From the NCBI GenBank assembly GCA_023653785.1, contig JAMKCH010049271.1:152372-216371 (forward strand): a stretch of 64,000 nucleotides of DNA, given 5' to 3'. The DNA is from Ophioderma brevispina. Lineage: Eukaryota > Echinodermata > Ophiuroidea > Amphilepidida > Ophiodermatidae. Position numbers and translations under genes: made by a program. Below, piece after piece: positions 55,422 through 64,000 of the stretch; the stretch's first letter is position 1, and each line of letters starts with the position of its first letter. The notes under the pieces are model-generated. The model saw only the letters and a list, made by a program, of their open reading frames with translations. It was not told the DNA's origin and made no database searches.

Positions 55422-56110
55422 TGAAATGCATCAGGAGGAGAACCACTACGTATAATTCAACGTCGGGATATCCAGAAATAAAGGAAAACTATGCCCTTAA
55501 ACGCATGATTTGCTTCGCGATAAATTTGGACCATCTCCGAAGATGGTTAATGCCATGAACACGAGGACACAATGATATGTAGGTCATCTGGTAACTAAAA
55601 CTACGAACTGGTTATCGATTTACCCATGATTCTTGGGCTTTTTTTATGGGCATAAATAAAGTGAATTATGAACAGAATTGGCAAAATTATCATATTTGGT
55701 AGCAAAAATACTGTCTCAGGAATGAGCAAGGATACCATGCCCCAAGGACATTACGGACAGATAACCTCTCAACAAAGAGGAACCGGCATCACAGTAATTT
55801 ATTTCCAGACTCGCTTCGCTTGCTGAATTAGATTTTTCAAACACATCATCCCCGCTTCTGGCGACGGTTTGAATGATTGGTCATTCTTTTGGCATCTTTA
55901 CTTTTGGAGGCGGGCACACATATTGAGTTAACGCCGATCACTTGGTTTTTTGCCATCAAAAGTGGCATTCTTTTTTGGCGCCTTCGGTGCCGAATTTACA
56001 TTTGTTACAATGTATTTCCTTTTTGTTTTGCTTGATAAGAATTGGTTTGGGTGACGCGTTTTATTCACCGGGTAAGGCTATTTTGTTCGCCTCATCAATG
56101 TACACATTTT
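55422..56110 (+). repeat. dispersed repeat, copy 2 (no SINE)
   Basis: The counterpart of 26664-27706, continuous across the point where the other copy holds a SINE: GGCATTCTTTTTTGGCGCC at 55968 passes to AATTGGTTTGGGTGACG at 56040 with only short unmatched sequence between. Confidence 0.75.
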
Positions 56111-56964
56111 ATTTACAAAAGAAATGTTGGGTACATGTGTTGCTAGACGGCGGCCATATGAGGCAAAAGTGCTCAGAAAAGTTTTGACGGCGTATTTGTT
56201 ACAAACATCCACCCTGTGTATTCGCATCCACTCCATGAGACCTACAATAGCGAGGGGTTGTTGGCCATTTTCATTTTTTAATTTTGGGTAAAAATGGCCA
56301 AAAAAGGTCAAATATTCCCCAAACAACAGGTAATCCTTTTCTCAATTGCCTTCTTTTTTCTTTTCTTCATCAGAACATGTGGGTGTCATCCCCAGGTAAC
56401 ACAAATGACCGGATTGGTGAACTGGTTTAAAATAAACTTGTAAAAAACAGGGATTTGACTGCAGCTGGACTCACTACATGCAGAACGTAAAATAACTGGA
56501 GCGTAAAAATACGAAACCATTGCAGTGAACGTAAAATAACTGCGTAAAATCTCAGGCCAGCCTCACGTTATGGTTGGTTTTTTTGACTTGCTTAAACAAT
56601 ATGAATAATTCAAACGTTATTACAATCCCTGACCAAAGTTTAACGTTGGTAGCTATGGCTCATACAAACGTGTATTATGCGTTACCACGTGAGTTTGTAC
56701 AAAAGTTTAATTTCAGGCAAACAATTGATAACAATTTGAGAAAAAGCCATAAACAAAGGGAAAACGTGGCAAGAAATAAGATTTAAAACAGTTTATACAC
56801 TTTGTTTTATATGGTATGTACACATTTTTAATGTAACAATTCTTTAATCTCATATGAACAACTTAATACATACCCTTACAAAGATTCGAACTTGGCCTTA
56901 AACATTACAAGTCCTAACCTATCCACCTGCACTACATACTTACTGAGATGTAAAAATCTAAAAT
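56111..56964. other. no recognised gene
   Basis: A short direct repeat GAACGTAAAATAACTG occurs at 56482 and 56528. The rest is unrecognised. Confidence 0.4.
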
Positions 56965-56969
56965 CAAAT

Positions 56970-57001
56970 ATGTGTGTGTGGTGTGCGTGTGTTGTGTGTG
57001 C
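56970..57001 (+). repeat. imperfect (GT)n microsatellite
   Basis: TGTGTGTGTGGTGTGCGTGTGTTGTGTGTG. Confidence 0.85.
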
Positions 57002-57399
57002 TACTTTTTTTTTTCAAATTAAACTAAATATAATACAAAGGAGGCAAAGAGTTTTTTAAACTATTTTTAAAATGATAGGGAAAATAAGATTTACATTTTA
57101 AATGACTTTACTTCACGAGTTTTTTAACCCTTTTTTATAGGTATTTATTCATATTTCGTATTTTACATTCAAACAATTAAGTTACAAAAAACGTAATGTA
57201 ACGGAAAAAATCATAACGTCGGCGTATAAATACTAACTACTTTTTTCAAAATGTGTATTATTATATTTTGTAGTCACTGTTTATTTTGCATTTTTCCTGC
57301 TCCAAATTGTAATTTTTATGTTAGATATAGTAATAAAAGCATGAAATTTGGATAATTTGGGTTTACCGTCATTTAAAAGGTAAGTCTGGTAAAATTAGG
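57002..57399. other. no recognised feature
   Basis: Very AT-rich; nothing recognised. Confidence 0.4.
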
Positions 57400-58145
57400 A
57401 ACTTTTAACAGTGTGCCAGCTATTCCAATTTACAGTTTCTGGGATCAAATTGACAAAACACAGCAAAATTGTCCAAAATCCCCAAATAGTATATGGCCTT
57501 CCCTTTCTCAAACAATCTAATGGTACATGGTACAAGCTTACTTCTCAAAGAACGAAAATGAGTTTGAATAGAGTGCTAGCCATATCATTTGACACTTTGT
57601 AGGGTCAAAATGGCCAAACATTTTCAAATTTTCCAAAACTAATAATTAAGTCAAAACACTCTTTCTCAAAATACACTTAAGGGACTAGTTCATTTACTTT
57701 AACTCCAAGGGCCAATGATTCGTAAATAAGGTACTAGCCATTTCAATGAACACATTTGGAGTCAACTTGTCCACAAAGTTAAAATTGTCCAAATGTGATA
57801 AAGCGGCAATAATGCCTTTCTAAAATACTTAATACATAATGTTTCAAAGGAATATAACTAGGTGGATACAGTGCTAGGTTATTCAATTTACCAATTTTGT
57901 AGTCACATTGGCTAAGGATCAAAAGGAACTCAAGATTGGGGATCTAAAGTTTTTGGTTAATTAGTCAGAAACCTCATTAAACTATGATTGATAAATGAAA
58001 TGTAATGTAATAATTTTCCTTAATGTGTGTGTTTCCTTAAATTTACAAATGCCTATTCCAATGCTATCTTGAAGTTACCACAATAGGGTAAATTAGCTAA
58101 TTGCCCTATTTTCAAAAATTGTTAATCAGTCATAATTCGCGTCAC
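57400..58145 (+). repeat. diverged tandem repeat, ~160-bp unit
   Basis: Unit starts: GTGCCAGCTATTCCAATTTACA (57413), GTGCTAGCCATATCATTTGACA (57573), GTACTAGCCATTTCAATGAACA (57731), GTGCTAGGTTATTCAATTTACC (57871), and a weaker one near 58048. Each is followed by a GG-GTCAAATTG-CAAA segment and AAAATTGTCCAAA. Spacing is 160, 158, 140 and ~177 bp. Confidence 0.75.
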
Positions 58146-59569
58146 CAAAGTATTTTTAAAAGTTGACAATGATTAGTTCCATTAGTCATGGACTTCATTG
58201 GAGGGGATTACGCGAATGATACATTACTACAAAGAACGCATTTGGCTTTAATGCATAATTAACACATGAGGGGAAAATCTCCAATTTGTTCTTAAACATT
58301 TTAAACTGCAAAAATCTATGTATATCGTGGGCGCGGTTGAGTGTTTTTTTTAATTTTGAAAAAAGAAAAAAATCAAAGTCAGAAATTAATCATTTTTGTA
58401 AAGCACTAACCCGAAATGTTTGACAACATCCACGTCCCAATTTTACCGGGCATATTCAGTTCTGGTTTAAATGGTCCAAATGTCATTTTTCCTGACAATG
58501 GTTGAGCAAAAAATTTTCTCGTGTGTTAGACCTATTGCAATTATTTAAACATGTTTAATGCTTCACATTTAGCTGTTAAGATTGAACAAACTTCAGGTCA
58601 AAATTACAACAGAGCAATCCTACGCTTAGAATCTGATAACGCATATCTAACTTACAAAAGCCTTATTAAATTACGCGTGGATGATTAACACTTTTCCCAT
58701 TTAGAAGCCAATAATAAGGCCGAAGCAATTGGCCTATCAAAACTTCAGTATAGAAACTGATTATAACATGTATGAAGTAATTTTGTGGTCACAGAATGTG
58801 GGTCTAATAACATTTCCAAAGAACATTATTAGTTTGATTATTAATTTTTTATTCAATATCTAAATTTGGCTATTTTAAATGTATACCCTATGAACTATCC
58901 GTTGCACATATTAATATGTCGTTTTAAAAAAAATCATAAAAGTAATTCAGCTGAATTATAAATGTCCGGTAATTTTGCCCATTTGAACATAACTCCGAGA
59001 TCTAGAAAAAACAACAATCCCTGCCTAACAACTATTTAATATTCCAAATGAAATCAGATAAATTCACAGGTAAAATTAAAAATATGGACAAAAGTCACAC
59101 TTTTATTAATTGGTTTCCCATTTTAAGTTGATTTTTATTAATTTTTGGGAAATGTAACCTTTTCGTGTCCCATTTCGTCTCCGAAATCTATGACTGGCTA
59201 CAGTCGGTTTTTACCATGTTTACTTAATTATACCCCGTGGGATGTTAACGCATATATTCTTTTGACCTACTGTGCCAAAAAAAAAGACATAATGTCAGAG
59301 AAGGACAAAGTGCTGCGTTTCGTTTTTGCACCCATATTTTTGTTGATTTTGATCATTTTGGATGAACTATTGTCTATATTCTACTTTGACTCAGAATCTG
59401 TAAAGTAAAACTGGCTAGCACTCTTTTCACCTGATGAAAAGGTAAACACTTATTGACCTACTTGAAAACATGCATTATATGGATTTGCCATTTTTCACAA
59501 CCACGAAATCTGTCAATTAAAGACCAACTAGCTTTTCTATAAACTTATTATGACCAAACCCTGGGATAT
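58146..59569. other. no recognised gene
   Basis: AT-rich. An 87-codon + frame at 59145-59408 ends in a hydrophobic stretch; no family recognised. Words such as CATTTTGACC link this region loosely to the array that follows. Confidence 0.4.
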
Positions 59570-60245
59570 CAGTGATTTAAAACCATTTTGGGAACCATTT
59601 TGACCTTATTTTGGTCATTTTCCCTTCCTTGAGATATAAACGGCAAATGTTTCCTTGAAAATGTTTGTGGAAACGAATGTATTATTGGTACTGGGTATTC
59701 ATTTTTGGACATTTTTTGGCCAATTTTACTCAAAAATCTATAATCGGAATGGCTTTCCTTTTATCCACTTAAAATATGACTCCTTTGAAGTGAATGGGAC
59801 ATTTCTAATTCATTCATTTTAAAGAAATTGTTATTTCGACTGATTTATCTATTTGTGGATGACAATTTTGACCTTTTTTTTTTTTTAATGTTTTTTGAAA
59901 CCCCAAATTTAAAAAACTAAATGGCTTCCATTTTCATCCACTTTAAATCTGACTCCTTTGCAGGTAATGAACATGTTCTGATCGATGATTTTAAGACAGG
60001 AATGTTTTTCGAACTGATTTACACCTATTTTTTGGACAATTTTTGACTTTTTTCGTGCCATTTTTGACCCCAAAATTTGGGAGATTGAAATGACTTCCAT
60101 TATATTGCCTTAAATTGACTCCTTTGAAGGTAATGGACATGTTGTGAAGATATTTTAAGAAAGGAATGCATTTTTTGAGACTGATTTACCTCTTTTTTGG
60201 ACAATTTTGACCTCTTTTTGGCCATTGTTTTGCCCTAAATAAAAA
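59570..60245 (+). repeat. diverged tandem repeat, ~170-bp unit
   Basis: GACTCCTTTGAAGTGAATGGGACAT (59778), GACTCCTTTGCAGGTAATGAACAT (59951) and GACTCCTTTGAAGGTAATGGACAT (60117) mark three units. Each is followed by a GACTGATTTA-CTATTTTTGGACAATTTTGACC segment and preceded by ATGGCTTCCATT-like sequence. Spacing is 173 and 166 bp, with a weaker unit at the left edge. Confidence 0.8.
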
Positions 60246-60535
60246 ATGTAGAAAGGCCACACCGCCATACGTTGATGTACCACCCCTGGGTAATGAATCC
60301 ACTAGGTTGGGCCTTTGTAACAAACAACGCCGTCGAAATTCATATTTGATCCTTTGGCCGGCCGTCTATGCAGTTGGATCAGCATACGCATGCGGTTGTT
60401 GGGTCGGCCTCCTGTCGCCATGTGTGTGCAAGGGCAAGGCACTTTAATCCTTGCCTCTCTTCCACAGGTGTAGAAGAAATTAAGAGTCCGCCGTACTCAT
60501 CGAAGGCTACAACGGTCTAGAATAGTGTTTGACTC
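60246..60535 (+). mobile_element. SINE fragment
   Basis: GCAAGGGCAAGGCACTTTAATCC (60429-60451) followed by TTGCCTCTCTTCCACAGGTGTA is a very typical metazoan tRNA-SINE body sequence. GAGTCCGCCGTACTC and CTACAACGGT near 60485-60520 match the other SINE tail at 55085. The tRNA head is not clear; 60246-60370 is included only by position. Confidence 0.55.
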
Positions 60536-61052
60536 CTAAAAACCAGAGAAAATCGCAGGTTGTCAGTGTACGACCAATTGTAGAGAAAAAATGTTTCAAA
60601 TATATAGTTTTCATTCTCGAAGCATTAATCTAGTAATATGCTCTGAAGAGTACAAAACCAAAAAACAAAAACGACAAACAAAGGGCATTCCAGATCTTTA
60701 TACATATTTTTTACAATAATTTACTGCGTTCACCAGTACGGCAAAACTTATTCATGTCATGAGAAGGACCAAATGTTGGATAACTTTGGAGTCAAAGCTA
60801 AACGAGTATGACAAGTATAAATATTTTTAAAAATGCTAAAGGAATAGGGTGCCAGAAATATAACTCCAACATTAATGTGTGTTCGTTAAGCATGTATATT
60901 GCGTTATCTGCAAAGCACTCATTTAAAATAACATGTAAAAAACAGCTTTAGCGTTTTTATGTATACATTTCAACATTTTATTATCTTGTACTTTTTCGAC
61001 TTTTAACTCTTGGTTAGGGCCATCGAGGGAGGACTTCATCGTAAAATACGGA
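60533..61052 (+). repeat. dispersed 500-bp repeat, copy 2
   Basis: The counterpart of 30096-30605 (see the shared blocks there). It begins right where the SINE tail ends (GACTCCTAAAAACC), so the two may have been brought together by insertion at its edge. Confidence 0.75.
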
Positions 61053-62394
61053 TTAAACATGGAGCTTGTTAACGCGCTTATCATTTTTTTATAATTCAGT
61101 TCACTGAAAGAGTGAAAGGGTAAAAAATGAAGTGTTCAGTTGGACTCCATTTTCATGTTATATTTTCAATAGGCCAAAATACAAAGTTGTGTAAAATTGC
61201 GTATGAAACCAAAAGAAACACCGCACATCAGATTTAGGGTGCTTGCTTGTAATAGCCATCACAAGTTGCTACATCTGTTTCAATATTAATTAAACCATGA
61301 GGACCGTGTGTGAATCACGTCTGGTGCATTGCAAGCCTGTGTAAGTGATAAAAACCAGATGACACACAGTAAAAATGCAATTTGAAGTCTTAAACTACCC
61401 TTAAAACTACACAAATCAAATAGACACAAATAGAAAAAAACAGTAAAATTCACAACCTTTAAAGGTCCATGGGCACGGCTGAGTGACATTTCTTTAATTT
61501 CTACAGTGTCGTACATCAACAGTATTCTGATCATATTGCAAACACCGATGTTTAAAAAGTGAACATCGGGAAAGTGTAAAATTTCAAGGATAAATTTACC
61601 CAAACTACTGACAGGGCCTTCTAAGTTTTCGCGGACGCGTATCAAGATGCTGGAGTTGGATTTGACCCGTTAATGACGTCAGCGTAACAAGTTGTAAACA
61701 AAGGCTCACACCGTTGGGCTAACCGCACGCAACTCCAGATATATCTCCTTGTCGGTTTCTTTGTTGGGAATTGAATAAAGCTATTCTGTTCTGATTCTCC
61801 TGTCGGTACGGTCGGACGCTGGTGCACCCGTCGACAATACAAGAGATTATTATCGTAATTTTAAGGAACCAAATCAGAAAAATTATGCCATTATGCATAC
61901 AAAACACGTACGGCGCATATCACGAGAAGTCAAACTGTGTACGTCTGCCAAGAAAACTGGGCCACCGCACGACCGTTCCACGTGACGATCATGACGCGTA
62001 ACGCGTATCGCGTATTGTTACTCGGGACGTCACTTATGGGTCACGCTTGCCAGGGTAATCACTTTCATTTTTGGATTTCCTTTGAAAGCTTGTCCAAAAA
62101 CACATGATATTATTGCCAATGAGAGATGAAAGAGAAGGGGGAGAAAGGAAACAGACCTCGTCTTCTTGCCCTCTTACATTGTCACTTGCGATTTTCCCTC
62201 GCCCTATTTTTGTCTCTTCAGTCGTACCATATCTTTCTATTCAATCTCGTCTTCCACATCCCTCTATTCCAACTCACTTTTTGCTAGAAATTGTTGCTCC
62301 TTGACAATTACAACTCCCGTTGACACCACCACGCCTACTACTCCCCAGGCCTCCATTGATTCAGGCAGATTTTACATGATACCAATACTTTAAT
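61053..62394. other. no recognised gene; CpG-dense patch
   Basis: A TGACGTCA palindrome (CRE) is at 61674-61681. 61905-62045 is CpG-dense, with CCACGTGACG (61979), ACGCGTAACGCGTATCGCGTA (61994-62014) and GGGACGTCAC (62025). This could be a host promoter or a mobile-element end. The 119-codon minus frame at 61286-61645 lies between them and has a hydrophobic centre; I do not recognise it. 62100-62390 is pyrimidine-rich. Confidence 0.35.
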
Positions 62395-62900
62395 ATGAAT
62401 GAAACCATTTTTTGGTGGTATTCATAATAGTTTAAAGCATGTCATGGACCTTTGTAAATGGCAAGAGATTTAAACCACAGATCTGTCAATGGTAGTACTG
62501 CTTGAAGAGGTAAGTTTTCACGACTCTGAAAGCGATTCATTGAAATTCAATGCTACAGGATGATTTCTGGGAGCTGCAATCCCACAGGGATGGAGCTTGT
62601 GCTGCAAATGTACGTGCACCATAGCTGACAGTTCTTGGAAGGGAGGTGGGACCCAAGTAAGCGTCTAGAGTAGATGACCGTAAGGTGCGGCGTTGGCTTA
62701 TAGCGAGAATTAGTTCACATAGATAGTGCAGATGCCATATTATGACGCACCTTAAATGCCAAGAGGAGTCTTGTATTTGATTCTTGTTGGACAGGGAGCC
62801 GTGCCAGTTGAAGAGAAGTGGGGTGATGTGCTCAGCACAAACAAACTCTCTATTGAAGCCTGGTATCGAGCAGATTCTAGTGGAAAGGTCACCGACGCTA
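62395..62900 (-). mobile_element. LINE-E: 3' end of a LINE
   Basis: On the minus strand, conserved C-terminal blocks of a CR1/L2-like ORF2 appear in order: EHITPLLFNWHGSL (62800-62845), LLAFKVRHNMA (62736-62768, another frame), YLCELILA (62695-62720), RTLRSST (62665-62690), LPRTVSYGARTFAAQAPSLW (62582-62645), then after a stop FRVVKTYLFKQYY (62495-62530). This is the usual end of such ORFs, followed by ~100 bp of 3' sequence. Frameshifts and a stop break it. Confidence 0.8.
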
Positions 62901-63500
62901 GCCACCGATGGCAATTCGCGCAGGTGTATTCGGGTGACTACTGACCTAAGTATACACAGAAACGAATCTGTGGGTACCATGTTCGTTGTTCAACAAACCA
63001 TGCTTGACCCGCGCCCACAAAAAACGGTTCCCTGCTTATAATTATGACAGCAATCAATACTCCCATTGCAGCTATGCATTTCCCAGTTCAACACTTGGTT
63101 CCACTGGCTGGGAAAATAGCCATGGTATATTGCTATGTCACCTTCATTTAACAATTATAGTCACCTTGCAATGATGACACTGGGGTTCAGGAATGAACTC
63201 TAAGTAATTAGTAAATACCGACCAAACATAGTACATACTCACTGAGTACCACATTATATTCGCGCATATCTACATAATTATTTTTATTTAGGAGAACTTT
63301 TCAACCCTCAATTTCCGGGATTGGCTCATGGCGCAACAGGTACTGACATAAATACAACACAAACACTGAAAACAACGGAAAATCTTATTGAAAATTATGG
63401 TTTCAGCTTCCGATAGCCGAGACCATACCGGATTTTCCCATTATCATGGCGCATCTATTGTACCCACTGAGGTCTAAAAAAGTCTCTCGAAAGTCATGAA
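62836..63500 (+). repeat. dispersed repeat, copy B
   Basis: The counterpart of 53965-54615. Its left end overlaps the LINE-E coding remnant, so the repeat family may be upstream sequence of the same LINE in antisense. Confidence 0.75.
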
Positions 63501-64000
63501 CTTACACAAACAGAATTTTCAAAATCTCCCCAAGATGTTATCGCAAAATATATGACGTCACATTCAGTTAATGAGCAGTAATGAGCGGCCGCCTCTTTCC
63601 TTTTGTAAATGTATTTGAAAGAAGAGTGTACGTGCTCAGAGCGCTTAGCACAGCATACCCGACAAGGCGGGCAGTAAGCCATTTTGTAAACCGTTGGAAG
63701 GTGGTGAATTGAATCAGCGGGTCAGGAAAGACCAGAAAGAGCGTATTACAACAGGTCAAATTCATAGAGGTAATTAAAGATGCATGGGCGAGCGTTTTTG
63801 TGATGCTTCACAGGTATTTGCAAACTTTCCATGCGAAGTATTACATGCCCAAACACAAGCTCTACATCATGGCGTTGTGTTCTCCATTGAAAGAGTCTTC
63901 CAAGAGATACCAAGTCCTTGTTCATGTGTATGCCAACTAAGGAGTCACCCAATTGTGAGTGTGGGGGAGTATGCTTGCAACAAAGCGAGAATGAAAGTGC
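63501..64000. other. no recognised feature
   Basis: Nothing recognised; the window ends in sequence without a known family. Confidence 0.4.

Noticed and set aside
1..64000. bacterial or phage system, CRISPR array, rRNA or tRNA gene
   Set aside because: No direct-repeat-spacer array, no operon-like gene packing, no rRNA-like sequence and no complete tRNA fold were seen. The coding remnants are eukaryotic retroelements.

Overview
This window looks like animal, and most likely invertebrate, chromosomal DNA. It is AT-rich, has no operons or bacterial-type genes, and its readable coding matter is almost entirely broken retrotransposon. The mix seen is APE-type LINEs with zinc-finger ORF1s, a Penelope-like element with an intact YRDD box and a GIY-YIG tail, a Ty3/Gypsy element, tRNA-derived SINEs, hAT-like MITEs with poly-G ends, and long foldbacks. 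Amphioxus, hemichordate, echinoderm, mollusc and cnidarian genomes carry such mixes; I cannot name the species. No rRNA, tRNA gene, CRISPR array or convincing multi-exon host gene was found. One 96-bp exon-like segment on the minus strand (19143-19238) is the only host-gene candidate with plausible splice signals.

Layout. 1-13.4 kb: unrecognised AT-rich sequence with a ~45-bp repeat array (2.6 kb), a poly-G MITE (4.9-5.4 kb), a 1.15-kb foldback with ~420-bp arms (6.2-7.35 kb) and a small TA-flanked MITE (7.6 kb). 13.5-18.4 kb: a long decayed LINE (ORF1 zinc finger, endonuclease, reverse transcriptase) followed by remains of a probable second LINE. 20.9-24.1 kb: another LINE that keeps ORF1 and the C-terminal end of ORF2 but lacks the middle. 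25-31 kb: diverged tandem repeats, MITEs, a SINE, and repeat blocks that recur in the same order at 55-61 kb. 31.4-33.6 kb: a LINE 5' fragment boxed in by an inverted repeat. 33.7-34.1 kb: a GC-rich patch with a 90-bp duplication.

34.9-46.85 kb: one degenerate Ty3/Gypsy element with very long LTRs (2.7 and 3.5 kb), a PBS-like and a PPT-like site, and gag, protease, RT, RNase H and integrase in the usual order. Both LTRs carry an antisense LINE fragment, and the 3' LTR is a mosaic with a further ~960-bp insertion. 47.65-50.24 kb: a 5'-truncated Penelope-like element facing an inverted copy of its own 3' end. 52.5-53.7 kb: a ~1.2-kb near-loopless hairpin. 53.9-64 kb: dispersed repeats, two diverged tandem arrays (160 and 170 bp units), SINE pieces, an (AT)n run and a minus-strand LINE 3' end.

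The coding remnants do not form a working pathway. They are separate, mostly dead mobile elements, and their nesting and junctions give an order of events. The strongest structural signals are the foldbacks at 6.2 and 52.5 kb, the inverted Penelope tails, the LINE-bearing mosaic LTRs, and the poly-G MITE with a perfect 8-bp target duplication.
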